Of a stretch of DNA of 64,000 nt, positions 11,543 to 20,930 are shown piece by piece; within the stretch, counting starts at the first letter, position 1, and every line of letters begins with the position of its first letter. The notes below the pieces were generated by a model. That model did not search any database. It was not told the origin of the DNA and was given only the letters and a program-made list of their open reading frames with translations. The stretch covers positions 79,070 through 143,069 of the forward strand of contig JAQMWT010000130.1 in assembly GCA_029834535.1 (NCBI GenBank), in the 5' to 3' direction. A program made the position numbers and the translations under genes. This DNA comes from Chrysophaeum taylorii. Its lineage: Eukaryota; Sar; Pelagophyceae; Pelagomonadales; Pelagomonadaceae.

Positions 11543-12588
11543 CTAAAGACCTCGGTGATGGAAGAAGTCCGTTCGGGGTGTGGATAAATGACCCAAAAAC
11601 TCAATGCCTTCTTGCATAAAATTGATCTTCTTGGTCTTGGCGCTGTACCCCTTCAAGGCGAGATGGGGAATAACTTGCACAAGGCACTGCAAGTGATTCT
11701 TTGTATCTGCGTGACCGGCGAGAATATCGTCGATATATGCCACGAGATCACGATATAGCCATTGCGATAAGTCAGTGTTCAACTGCTTGCAAAATAAACT
11801 TCCGGCTGGTTTGACTCCCAAAGGTAGACGCATGTAGCTGTACGCTCCCAGAGGACTAGTGAAGGTGACCACATCTTGTGCATCCAGGGACAATCGTAAA
11901 TTGTGATAGCCCCAACGAATATCCAAACTGGAACGACAAAACTTGTCAATGAGAGAAACATCAACGCGTCAGCCATGCTCACACTCGGCCAGCTATCATC
12001 TTTGAGCAATGCATTGAGGCGCCGTAGGTCGACAGCTGCTCTGTAAGCAGTGGAAGTGCCAGGCTCAGCACCTTTCTTAGGCAACATCAAAATAAGGAAA
12101 CCCCATGGAGAATTCGCGGGACGAATAACTCCGTCTCGGGTCCATTCTTCAATCTGCATCCGCAAGCATTCAATCTTTTCTTTCGACAACCGATATGGCG
12201 AGAGTTTGACGGGAGTCGGGTTCTCTTCTTTGAACCGGAGCGTCACTTCAGGTGAATCAACAGGTCTCATCACATCATCGAAAAATGCCCACGAACGCGA
12301 GGTTTGGTGCTTCATCATCAGCTTTTCGTCATCATCTAAAGCAGGATGCTCTGTAACACCCAATTCAGTCATCACCTCTTCGACCTGCGCGACGGTCGGA
12401 GGGATGACCTGCATGCTCCCCTGATCCGCTAAATGAGGAGGCATCACCGGTAAAGGTTGACCATGTTCGTCGTGAGGCGCGTCCGCCCACGGAACGTCGT
12501 ACTTACTAAAATACGGAGGTCGCTCCTTCGCGGTGCCTTCTTCTTCAGCAGTTGCGGAGGGCTGGTTGTCGGCTTGGTTGCTCTGCAT
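11543..12588 (-). pseudogene. Gypsy 1 reverse transcriptase, frameshifted
   Basis: Two frames overlap at about 11780-11926. The first (12588-11779) has WTRDGVIRPANSPWGFLI and AAVDLRRLNALL (fingers and palm). The second (11926-11543) has DIRWGYHNLRL, SPLGAYSYMRLPLGV and the catalytic VAYIDDIL (YIDD at about 11737-11726), then IEFLGHLST. The frame change near 11930 shows a disabling indel. The first frame lies -1 relative to the methyltransferase frame upstream, the same offset seen in element 2. Confidence 0.82.
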
Positions 12589-13916
12589 AACAGCAGTGGC
12601 GACGGTGCCCCCTGCAAAAGATTGAGCCGTCCCAGGCGGTGTAACCGAAGGTGGTGGCGGGGTGGCGGGGGCAGCAGCTGATGGTGCAGGACTCGCAGGA
12701 GAGAGTAGAGTTCATCGGGCGAAATCCATGACACACTTCGAGTGGCAGGGTCGAGCGTTGGAATGCGCGACTCGACAGCAAAAGGTGAAAACCGTAGAAT
12801 ATGGTGATCGGGTTGGGCTATCGTAGTCGTCGCAATATTCCGCAACTTACCCAAATTTCGAAGTGAAGGGTCAAACGAATTGTGCACTGCTAGCGCGTTC
12901 CGCTTTGTAGTCGCGGGTGGCACAATACTGCCAAGCATCTTCATAGCTGCTGTCTCTGATACTTTCTCACCCCACTGCCACGTAGCAAGAACGGTCATAA
13001 TTTTCTCGTGCATTTGCAACGTGAGTGGACGGGTGTTCGAGAAATGAGGTCCCACCTGCAATTTGTTGCGCGTCACTGTGAAGGCAGGGCCTATAGCCGG
13101 ACGCGTAGATGAGAAACTATTTACTATAATGAGCGGGTGACCACCTGTAAATCCCAACGCTGGCCCAAAACGGTCCCGTAAATTCGGTGGTACACGCGAT
13201 AATAACGGCAGTTCCAAGCGAACATTGCAAGCAAGTAGGCGCGTGCGCTAGCACAGCAATTCTGGTGTGATACTATAAAAATCGACAACGCGCGGCACAT
13301 AAAATTGGTGATGCACAAAAGGGATCCCTGATGGTTCCTGCTCGAGCGTCCATCGTCCAATTACATAAGGTGCGTTGCGGAAATGACGCAGGATCCAAGA
13401 AGTAATAGTAGCACCCTTGCGAGCGTCCCTGTAGTGCAAATTGGCAGTCGACCCATAGATACACGGTGGACTTGCGTGAAAATAAGAATGCTTCCAAAAA
13501 TCTGAATGAAAATACGACAACACCAAGTCGTATGTACGACGATGAGATTTCCCCAACTCGTGCAAAACATAGGGAATCTTCGGAAAATTGAGCTCAAATG
13601 TGGCTCGGGCTTGGGGACAAGCATCCAAAGCCAAGACAATGCGAAATGCACTGCCATATAGGTCATTGCATCGCCGGATACCCAACGTTGATCCTCCAGC
13701 GCCAGCAAAGTAGACGACGACAAAGGTGTAGGTGATGGGTATCCAAACCAAGGAGGCGTGCTTAGATAGCAGCTCCTTAGCGGTCGCCTCCATCTCCATT
13801 TCTGGTGTTTTTTTCACTTCTTCATCTGGAGGTGGCTCAGGAGGAGGTCTGTCACTCAAGACATCCTCCACGACTTCACTCTCGTCAACAGCAGCCGTGA
13901 TGACAAACGTCCTCAA
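12444..13916 (-). CDS. Cytosine-5 DNA methyltransferase domain in gypsy 1 (one in-frame stop)
   Basis: One reading frame of about 490 codons interrupted only by TAG at 13248-13250. Motif I FAGAGGSTLG is at residues 70-79 (SAM binding), an acidic motif-II residue fits D98 (LALDA), and motif IV ASPPC puts the catalytic cysteine at residue 152. WTLEQ (about 190-194) sits where motif VI (ENV) is expected, and YVPRVV where motif VIII lies. After the stop, RPLTLQMHEKIM resembles motif IX and MLGSIVPP resembles motif X (GNxVPP). Order and spacing fit C5 methyltransferases, which methylate cytosine in DNA. The TAG, and weak motifs VI and VIII, make present activity doubtful. It lies between retropepsin and RT in the element. 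Confidence 0.8.
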
Positions 13917-14824
13917 TGGCTTCTAGCTGCATATTGACACACCCTTCGTGCGACATGATCTCACCTTCGACCACCGGGACTTCGGGGTCGATACCAATGG
14001 GTTCTTCACCAATGTGCTCCACGGCCACGTGAACTTCGTTGGGCTCGTCGGAGCAATACGACGAATAGGAGCCAGGTACGAGGCGGAGATCTGGGAGGAG
14101 TGACCGACGAGGTCGGGATACTTGACCCTTTTCCAGCGGCATATCGCACTCCATCTCCAAGAAGTACGGTTGGTTCGGAAGAAGATATCGAGTACTCGTC
14201 ACGTACGCGACATGAGGGATGATATCTTCTTCGTCCGCAGGGATTTAAGTTGGTCTTCCGCTTTTTCAGCAGTCATATCACTGCGGTGAGCATGATGGTG
14301 ATTCGCTCTGGCACGAATAGAGCGCAGCAGACTGTCATAACTCCACGGTTTACCGACTGGCGTCCACAAGTTTGGGTAATTCCCGCCTTGCATAGCGAGC
14401 TTAGCTGTCGGGAACATCTGCACTACCTGGGGAGTCGCATCGAATGCATCATTGTAAAGGACAACTCCATGCTGGCCTTGTGGCGAGGCGGAAGTCCGAT
14501 TCTTGAGAACTCCGATAGTCACTTCAGAACGCCGGAAAATAGCTCTCTCTCTGTTGTTGCATAATCCAAAATCGTACCCAAGAGTCGTAATTTTCGTGCT
14601 CCTAATAGTAACAGCCCTTTAGTTTGACCAACAAAGAACATGAGCAGTGTGGATGTCGTTGGCACCAAGGAGATCCGGAGAATGACCCATTCTCGAATAG
14701 CAGCTCCCGAACTTCCTGACCCATTCAGAGTACGAATCGTAGGGAGTGGCTGACGATAGATGATTTTGCCGTCACGATATGGAATATTTCGAACCATGTA
14801 GCGAAGAGACAGCCACGGGCTCAT
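13885..14824 (-). pseudogene. Gypsy 1 retropepsin half and acidic linker
   Basis: The first frame (14824-14519) ends with GLLLLGARKLRLLGTILDYA, the typical second half of a gypsy aspartic protease. The active-site half upstream is degraded: a frame near 14850-14870 has VRYDGTRSASLT, where D-T/S-G would be expected. Frameshifts at about 14520 and 14200 lead to a linker with LLPNQPYFLEMECDM and a strongly acidic stretch before the methyltransferase. Retropepsin would process the element's polyprotein. Confidence 0.6.
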
Positions 14825-15280
14825 ACGTCAAAGAGGCGGATCTCGTGCCATCGTACCTCACGGCTTTTATTTTCACGATGGTCGGGATCCTGAGTGGTAT
14901 TCAACGCAGTCTGAGGGCAGAAACTCTCAAAATCCGAAGAGATGGATTGGTGAGCGGCGTAACGCTCGGCACAGTCGTCCCTCGGTGGCACTATATCCGT
15001 AGCAACCAAGGTATCTCGTCCCACACGAGCGATCGTATATCCCAATCCATCACGATTATCTTCGTCTTCCGCGGGAACTCTGGGTGCAACTCCGGTCACT
15101 TCGGTACTTTGCCCCTGCTCCTCCACCCACGCATCTTCAGTGATGTGACCAAAAAGGAAGGAGGTTCCATGGGCTCACCATGGGAATAGCCTTCTGCAGA
15201 GAAGCTATCATCATCGTCACCGTGATACACGTTGCCCTCCATGAGCTCAGAATACTGTACAGTGCAGTAGTCCGCTCGCT
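14825..15280 (-). pseudogene. Gypsy 1 upstream coding remnant (gag-protease border)
   Basis: Open minus-strand sequence from about 15250 reads MEGNVYHGDDDSFSAEGY, then after a frame change EEQGQSTEVTGVAPRVPAE and a further acidic stretch to 14821. No zinc knuckle or capsid sequence is recognised. By position it is the region between gag and protease. It ends abruptly where hAT homology begins. Confidence 0.4.
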
Positions 15281-15420
15281 TAACGCCAGCGCCGGTCCCT
15301 GTCGCGCCCCGTCAGTTCCGTGCCCCTCGCGCGCTATTGCCTAGGTCTGGTGCTCTTAGATTCATTCGCATTTCGGGGCGAAGGAGGAGTTACCGTGGAT
15401 GGGGTTCAGTGTTTCTTACT

Positions 15421-16454
15421 TTAGGCGATGTGAACGACCTCGGTATCTTCGTCTGGTTCTTCCTCATCAACCTCCATCTCCGAAGAGTCTTCGGGGATGG
15501 TGCTCTCGGCGTTTTTGAACTCGGTCTCGTGTCCGAGGTCCCCGTACTTAATCCGGGCCGCCGCAATGAAATTCTTGTTCATGCGCAGTAGGGCAACTTT
15601 GTCCGTCTCGTCCGCGCTGAGCAACGTGTTTCCCTCAGTCAGGACAAGATTTCCAATGCTCAGGCAGCGCTCACAGTAGCTCTGCGCGCCATGTGTACCA
15701 ATTGAACCCTTAGAGGCTCTCGCCATCTCCGGAAGGAAGGAACCCATACTGCTCCTTGGTGAGCGGTCGATACAGCTTTCCAACGTCGAGCACGCCAGCA
15801 GTTGATAGTCCGAAAGTCAAGAAGGAAGGCAATCAGCTCGCGATCGTTGAATTCGTAGTCGAGGTGACGCACGTAGTTTTCATTATTCCCGCAAAACCGA
15901 CGCTCTCATTCGAGAATAGCCCGCTCAAGACAGATTTTGCCGGTCTCGCTGAGGTCGTCAACATCGACAGTCTTACGTGGCATGGATTTCGCAGTTATGT
16001 TCGGGAGATCAATGACTTCTAGCGTCCCAGCTTGCAGAGACTCGATCATGTTGTGCTTGATCAATGCGGCGCACGCCCCCATGTATAAGTGTTCATGTTG
16101 CACGAAAACAACGGCCTCATCCGTTATAGCAAAAATCGCCTCGAATTCAACCAACGCCACCCATTGCTCATCACTGATTGTCCAGGGGAGTCCAATGTTG
16201 GTAGCCGCGTACAGTTTGAGCACGTGGTGCATACGCAGCAAGGAACGAATAAGTTGGTATCGCGCCCGGAACCTCGTCTTATTGAGGTCGAGCTTGAGCT
16301 TCGGCGATTTCCCCGGCTGTAATGGCAAAAGCGCATGCAGATCCTTCAAACGTGTGCCGTAAGAAAAGTACTTTGCTCCATCGTGGGCACTGTTCAGCAG
16401 CTCCTGGCCAGCTGGGAATGGATTGATCACCTGCTTACCTTTGGATCGTGTCAA
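15421..16454 (-). pseudogene. hAT transposase, C-terminal half (copy 1)
   Basis: Frames at 16454-15906, 15872-15660 and 15783-15421 together give the transposase body and the hAT dimerisation segment. The latter reads YCERCLSIGNLVLTEGNTLL then DETDKVALLRMNKNFIAAA, matching the family pattern SER-FS-x-AG-x(n)-L-x(n)-LxxN. An acidic tail (MEVDEEEPDEDTE) follows. hAT transposases excise and insert the element; the C-terminus makes the oligomer. Frameshifts near 15880 and 15780 inactivate it. Confidence 0.72.
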
Positions 16455-17087
16455 GTCGAAAAATGCCGCTGCCGAGATCTTTGAGATATCTGCATGTCAC
16501 ACGCTTCGACCTCAACAAAAAAATCTTCGGCGACGCCAATTTGGGAGCCCGGTCTTGAACAATGGTTGCGGCCGCCAAATCGATATCGATTCCCGCACGC
16601 TCCGCGACCACAGAACGGAGCAGGGAAGCCGTGCCGGAATCGGTTCCGTCGTCAGCTGGAACGAGGCCCAAGCACACCGTCTCAACGCCACTCCAATCGG
16701 GCCAGATGAAGGATAGGCCAATGGCCTGTCGCTTGAACTAATCCTAAAGGGTTCCGCCGTCATGCAGCACCTGGGCGAATGGATTGCCGAAAGCCGCTTC
16801 ATAACACTCCGTAACGACGTGCTTCAAGATTCGAACAAAGCAACGAAAATCAGCGTCCACCCATTCTAACAGCGCCTTTCGATTCATGAACGGGCACTTG
16901 CCTTTCCCGCCACCGCCGCGGTAATACTACGCCTCGATTGGGTTGCGATGATCTTCGTCGTCAGTCAAAGGTGCGCTTGGAAATCCGCTGCGGCGTATAC
17001 ACGCAGTGCCGAGCCGAGAACGCCATCATCAGGGAAGAGTGCTTTGCCTGGCTGGGCATGGCCATGAAGTGTCTCGTAATATCCGAT

Positions 17088-17577
17088 TTACCCTTCGAGG
17101 CTGCCACAACGCCCACGGCCGTCATAAAAAACGCCATCTTTTTCTTGGTCTGTCTTCTGTTTCTTGGTGAGCTGTCGACGTCCCAGCTCGTCGAATCCTC
17201 CTCCGGATGCGCAGCCTTGAAATGGGCCCCAAGAGGGCTTGGTCGTCTGCCACGTGCCTTTCTTGAAGTCTCTCGTCACCACCTCGAGGCGCTCCCAGCA
17301 CCGGATACACACATGCGTCGTCGCCTTCCCACTGGTCAACGCGGTGGTCAGGATGATGTTCCTTCGGTCGACGCACTCAGTCCCACCACCACACCTTGGA
17401 AAAACCTGGTTGACTGTCCACTTTTGGTGCCGGGTGTGTTTGTTCCACGTCACAACATCGACGTCGCAGTGGGCTCGTTCTTGTGAACTTCCTCCTTCTG
17501 TTAACACCGCGTTTTAATTCCTCCTCATCATCAACATTATCCTCCACCTCCAGGTAGCGCGGCTCGACTTCGCTCAT
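17088..17577 (-). pseudogene. hAT transposase N-terminus with BED-like zinc finger (copy 1)
   Basis: Starts MSEVEPRYLEVEDNVDDEEE (acidic). After a frame change the sequence continues VDVVTWNKHTRHQKW and then CIRC with HFKAAH about 35 codons later in another frame. C-x2-C...H-x4-H is the BED-type zinc-finger pattern common at hAT N-termini, where it binds the element ends. The C and H parts are out of frame with each other in both copies in this window. Confidence 0.55.
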
Positions 17578-17736
17578 CAGACGGGGTCAGGGTCAGGCCG
17601 TCAGCCAAAAAGTGAATGAACGTGAAGTGAACATTGGACTTCGGACGACAAACTTCGGTGAAGTGAAGTGAAGTGAACCAAATTCAGTGAACCTCGTGAA
17701 GTGAGCCCAGTGAATTAATTCCCAACGCTGAAAAAA

Positions 17737-18050
17737 ACCAGGGTTGGTCGGCGCGGACGAAACGGACCAAGTTCATGCCCTGCTGCGCATGAAGAAGAAC
17801 TTCATCGCGGCGGCCCGGATCAAGCATGGCGAACTCGGAGTTCAAAAATGCCGGAAGCACCATCCCCGAAGAGAGATGAGGAAGAACAATACGAAGAAGA
17901 TACCGAGGAGGACATCGCTTAAGGCAAGAAATACAGAACACCATCCACCGTGCCCCGAATTTAACGCGAATGAAACTACGAGAGCGGGGGGCACGAAACT
18001 GACGTGTTCACTTCACCAGAGCCGTGGTGAACGCGTTCACTTAACCACGG
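17737..18050 (+). mobile_element. Third hAT fragment (C-terminal tail, plus strand)
   Basis: Begins inside the dimerisation region (VGADETDQVHALLRMKKNFIAAARIKHGELG) and continues through an acidic tail and the same 3' untranslated sequence as the full element (CCCCGAATTTAACGCGAATGAA), ending in TTCACTT-type subterminal repeats. It starts 6 bases after the 5' end of hAT copy 1, so two fragments of one family lie end to end in opposite orientation. No 3' TIR is visible. Confidence 0.7.
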
Positions 18051-18123
18051 TGTTACCCTTAAAGGTGATAAGATCCGGATCCAAGGCTGCATGCAAGCAT
18101 CCGAGTCTGAAAACTTCGAGGAG

Positions 18124-18405
18124 TCACCGCCGGCAGGTAATCGCGATGTCAGCAACGTTAGGGTGTCGAAGCATGCCTAGACAACCTCGACAACGTGAAC
18201 ATCGTTTTTCCCTCGGCCGGCATCGGACCTCCTCCACATCAGACGGCATCACACGACAACCTGCGCCGTCCGTCTCAATGTGCGGTTTCATTAACCCCTT
18301 GTTCTGACCCACGGGGGACGGGTCGTTGACGTCGCGTTCGTTCAGGGAACTGCAGTGGGAAGCAAGCAAGCATCCGAAGAGGAGAAGTGCAAGGGCCTTC
18401 TGCAT
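18124..18405 (-). CDS. Possible small secreted protein, 93 aa
   Basis: Begins MQKALALLLFGCLLASHCSS, a good signal peptide (positive residue, leucine core, small residues at the likely cut), followed by about 70 polar residues with four Cys in the last third (CRPREKRCSRCRGC). No domain recognised. It sits among transposon fragments without upstream features, so it could be a gene fragment carried into the region or a chance frame. Confidence 0.3.
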   Translation of the reverse strand: MQKALALLLFGCLLASHCSSLNERDVNDPSPVGQNKGLMKPHIETDGAGCRVMPSDVEEVRCRPREKRCSRCRGCLGMLRHPNVADIAITCRR

Positions 18406-19219
18406 GCTCTCGATAAGAGTTATTTGGCAGCAGCAGCAGCAGCAGCCCTAGGTCGCAACTCCTGCTACGTGTTGACGCTCGGGGGGAAAGTCCACCACTG
18501 AGCGATCATTTTCCCTAGCTCTCTGAGCTATACCACCATAACTGGTGCAGCTCATCTTCACGACGGGTGGGCAAAAATAAGATGTAGTTTGTCTCCGACT
18601 ATTTCTCGCACGTCGATGGTGTGCTTTGACATCTCGGGCGGTCATATCTGACTGTCGGAGGAGCCGCGAGCCGTCTCGGGCTACAAAACATGCCGCGCCG
18701 GCGTTTCAGGGGGTGGGTGATCGACTGATTAGTCGGCGCTCGAGACTTGTCTGGTATCGGTGACGCACGAACGTTGATGGGAAGCTGCGGAAAGTACGCA
18801 ACTTCGCTTTGAGCATCGATGGGTCCTTGATGTGTAGGCCAATTCATATGATCTCGTTTCGTCGACTGCCACCGACTCGCGTTTGGCATGTTGTTGAAGC
18901 AGGCTTCGAGGCGCGGCGACGCACGATCCTCTTCGCCTCTTGGCTTTGTCGACACCACAACTTCGTTGACGTAGGGGGATGACGTCGGGCACGCCGTACC
19001 GAAGGCGTAGCTTTGGGGAGACAAACGAACGGGAAGTAAGCAGCGCCGATTTGGAAGTGCCATGGTTCGAATTATTCCTCAACGGCATTCAAGATTCGCG
19101 AGAATTTAGCCGAATGTCCGGAACACATCCGGTATAAAGGAACAAGTGGCAAAAGAACTCTGGATTCCGTTGTGATTATAAAAACTATCTGGCGGATTTC
19201 GCGTAAATCATCTCGGAAG
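18406..19219. other. Intergenic stretch, little seen
   Basis: A (CAG)n run lies at about 18428-18447. Two overlapping minus-strand frames (18599-19063 and 18729-19088) show no domain. The last ~110 bases, from GAATGTCCGGA near 19111, are partly shared with the region upstream of the paralogous ORF at 22413 and may be its 5' untranslated or promoter sequence. Confidence 0.4.
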
Positions 19220-19462
19220 ATGATAGTGTCTGACGACGACGAGGAGGAGGAGGAGACGGTGACGACGACTATCGCGCCGCCTGTGTGCGGCCTCCACGCC
19301 TTCGTTCAACATCGCGGCGTCGAGCGCTCCGGCATCATCACGCGAACGGCCATGCGCGGAGCGAAGGGGACGGTCGAAATCTGCCTCGATGTCAGCGATG
19401 ACACAGTCGCGACGAGCATCGTCGTGCCCTGGCCAACGAATCTCCTTCGCATTCCTACTTGA
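19220..19462 (+). CDS. Conserved 80-aa protein, paralogue 1
   Basis: Starts at the ATG at 19220 (MIVSDDDEEEEE), where similarity to the second copy at 22413 is continuous. The acidic start is followed by CGLHAFVQHRGVERSGI, ITRTAMRGAKGTVEICLD and a C-terminal VPWPTNLLR. Substitutions between the copies fall largely at third positions or give similar residues, which suggests coding constraint, although this was judged by eye. Function unknown; the regular alternation of hydrophobic and charged residues could be a small beta-rich domain. It may be a host gene or an ORF carried by the neighbouring mobile elements. Confidence 0.5.
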   Translation: MIVSDDDEEEEETVTTTIAPPVCGLHAFVQHRGVERSGIITRTAMRGAKGTVEICLDVSDDTVATSIVVPWPTNLLRIPT

Positions 19463-19742
19463 TACCATCGGAACAAGATAATTTCTCGTGCTCTATGGGC
19501 TGAGTGAGTGAGTGAGCGATCTCCCCCGCGCCCCTCCCTGCCTTAGGTAGTGATGCGTTTTTGATGTGTTTTTCAGTTTTTCTTTAATAGTTCTGTATTC
19601 CACGAATTGGTGGTCACAGAAAGAATAAATCCACTGCCTTCTGCGTTGTAGAAATTACCAGACCTCTGCGTTGTAGAAATTACCAGACCTGAAAGAAAAA
19701 CCCATTGATTGTTCTTCTTTTCTTCTCACACGTAGATAATAA
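19463..19742. other. Spacer with a short tandem duplication
   Basis: Contains a (GAGT)n run near 19501-19514 and a direct duplication of the CTGCGTTGTAGAAATTACCA segment at about 19640-19690. No gene seen. Ends at the A of an A^T target next to the Helitron 3' end. Confidence 0.4.
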
Positions 19743-20689
19743 CAAGTGCAGGCCAGTAAGTTCACCTACTCCCAATCTCTAACCCTAGTAAGTTCGGCGT
19801 AAACCCACTCGTGCTCACACCCACACACCCCACTCTCCTTTGAGCTCGTCGCTCTCACCCCCGCCAATCCAAGCTGCTTTGATCCGCACGCGCCGCCAAC
19901 CCTTGAGTTTACTCTAAACACCCCAGTAAGTTCACCTGGTCCCAGTTAGTTCACCTGGTCCCAGTTAGTTCACCTGGTCACTATATTCACCTAGTCCCAA
20001 TCTCAAACCCCAGTAAGTTCACGTGGTCCCAGTAAGTTAACCTATAGTTCGCGTGTAGACGCCGGCAGGGGTCTTATCGGTATTGCGCAGCACGTGTGGG
20101 GTAGGGTGGAGTCGTCGACCCAGAAGAGGATATCCTCAGGGTTGCCGATCGACAGAGAGCCACGTAGAGCTGGACGTGGCAGTAGACGGGCTTCGCCAAG
20201 AGGACGCCGACCTCGCGGGGCGTCTGGCCCTGGCTCTTGGTGATCGTTTGGCGTCGGCGGGCCTTAAGTGATACAGGTTGGAGGAGCCTCGGTGACACGA
20301 CACGATCCGAAAAGAACTCCGACGCCTCGTCTCCGGGAAAAAAGGCCGCGGTCATGCGCGCGTTGTCAGCATCGACAACATCGTTTCGACGGGGCGTGAG
20401 AATGGCGCGCTGAAAGAGCCGCCGCGGGTCGTGGAAACAGTCTGCGAGGTCGCCGTAGACGGCTTGGAGGATCAATACCTGCTAGGTCGCGGGCCTACAT
20501 GATCCTTACCCTAAAGCGAGGGACCTACGGGCGGGGCCCGTCCTCTCTTCGCCTGCCCCACGCCTCGGCGATGACCCCGACTAGGTCCCGCGTACTTATC
20601 TCCGCCCGTCAGGCACATCCCTCATACCCTACAAACCCACCCACATCCTTCATGCTCCCCACACACCCCCCCCCTCTTAGCAGTCGACA
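19743..20689 (-). mobile_element. Helitron fragment A
   Basis: Minus-strand element. Its 3' end reads GGCCTGCACTTG|T at 19743, as in the other copies, and is preceded by an array of AGTAAGTTCACCTGGTC units (about 19780-20050). Next comes the C-terminal part of a Pif1-type helicase. The 5' terminal ~50 bp are missing: sequence stops at ATGTCGACTGC, which is internal in copy B, and copy B begins directly there. Rolling-circle transposon by its helicase type; the Rep/nuclease part is absent. Confidence 0.72.
20074..20475 (-). pseudogene. Helitron Pif1-like helicase C-terminus (A)
   Basis: Contains ILQAVYGDLAD, RAILTPRRNDVVDADNARM (LTPRN-D-VDxxN, typical of Helitron helicase), FPGDEASEFFS, then QTITKSQGQTPREVGVLL and VQLYVALCRSAT (helicase motifs V and VI, normally TxxKSQGQTL and LYVALSR). 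The block between them (about 65 codons present in copies B, C and D) is deleted here. Truncated and inactive. Confidence 0.75.
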
Positions 20690-20930
20690 TCCTAACTACT
20701 AATCGACAGATGTTTGTCTGTCTGTCTGTCTGTCTTTAAATGTCGACTGCTAAGAGGGGGGTGTGTGTGGGGAGCATGAAGGATGTGGGTGGGATATGTG
20801 TGCCTGACGGGCGGAGGACTACCTCTGTCTCTGTCTTTAAATGTCGACTGCTAAGAGGGGGGGGTGTGTGTGGGGAGCATGAAGGATGTGGGTGGGTTTG
20901 TGGGGTATGAGGGATGTGCCTGACGGGCGG
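20603..20930. repeat. Long inverted repeat at head-to-head Helitrons
   Basis: Left arm 20603-20689 (CGCCCGTCAGGCACATCCC ... GCAGTCGACAT) is the reverse complement of 20740-20814 and again of 20840-20930, which are themselves a tandem duplication of about 100 bp. The 50-bp centre is the Helitron 5' terminus with a (GTCT)n run. In single-stranded form the arms would fold into a long hairpin. Confidence 0.8.

Larger units (their letters stand above)
8550..15280 (-). mobile_element. Ty3/gypsy retrotransposon 1, with DNA methyltransferase, 5'-truncated
   Basis: Domain order on the minus strand: retropepsin (about 14.8-14.5 kb), acidic linker, C5 DNA methyltransferase (13.7-12.9 kb), reverse transcriptase (12.6-11.5 kb), RNase H (11.4-10.9 kb), HHCC and catalytic integrase (10.5-9.9 kb), GPY/F-like region and extra C-terminal module (9.7-9.1 kb), polypurine tract and 3' LTR. 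RT-RH-IN order is that of Ty3/gypsy. The 5' LTR, primer-binding site and most of gag are absent: element sequence stops at about 15280 where a truncated hAT copy begins. Pol is broken by several frameshifts and an integrase deletion, so this copy is dead for mobility. Confidence 0.85.
15281..17730 (-). mobile_element. hAT transposon copy 1, 3'-truncated
   Basis: Aligns over most of its length, in opposite orientation, with the complete hAT element at 46320-49397. Its 5' terminal inverted repeat ends at 17730 (minus strand CAGCGTTGGGAATT), followed by subterminal repeats of TTCAC/GTGAA. The other end loses homology at about 15281, just inside the partner's TAACGCCAGCGCCGG stretch, so the 3' TIR is missing. 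It abuts gypsy element 1 on one side and a plus-strand hAT tail on the other. Confidence 0.8.

Noticed and set aside
18490-18545. tRNA-like sequence on the minus strand (TATAGCTCAGAGAGC)
   Set aside because: It resembles an A-box and D arm, but no B-box (GGTTCGANTCC), T arm or acceptor stem pairs with it.
19780-20050. CRISPR or telomere-like array of AGTAAGTTCACC units
   Set aside because: The units are imperfect, spacing is irregular and the same array follows the helicase in each Helitron copy, so it is part of the element.
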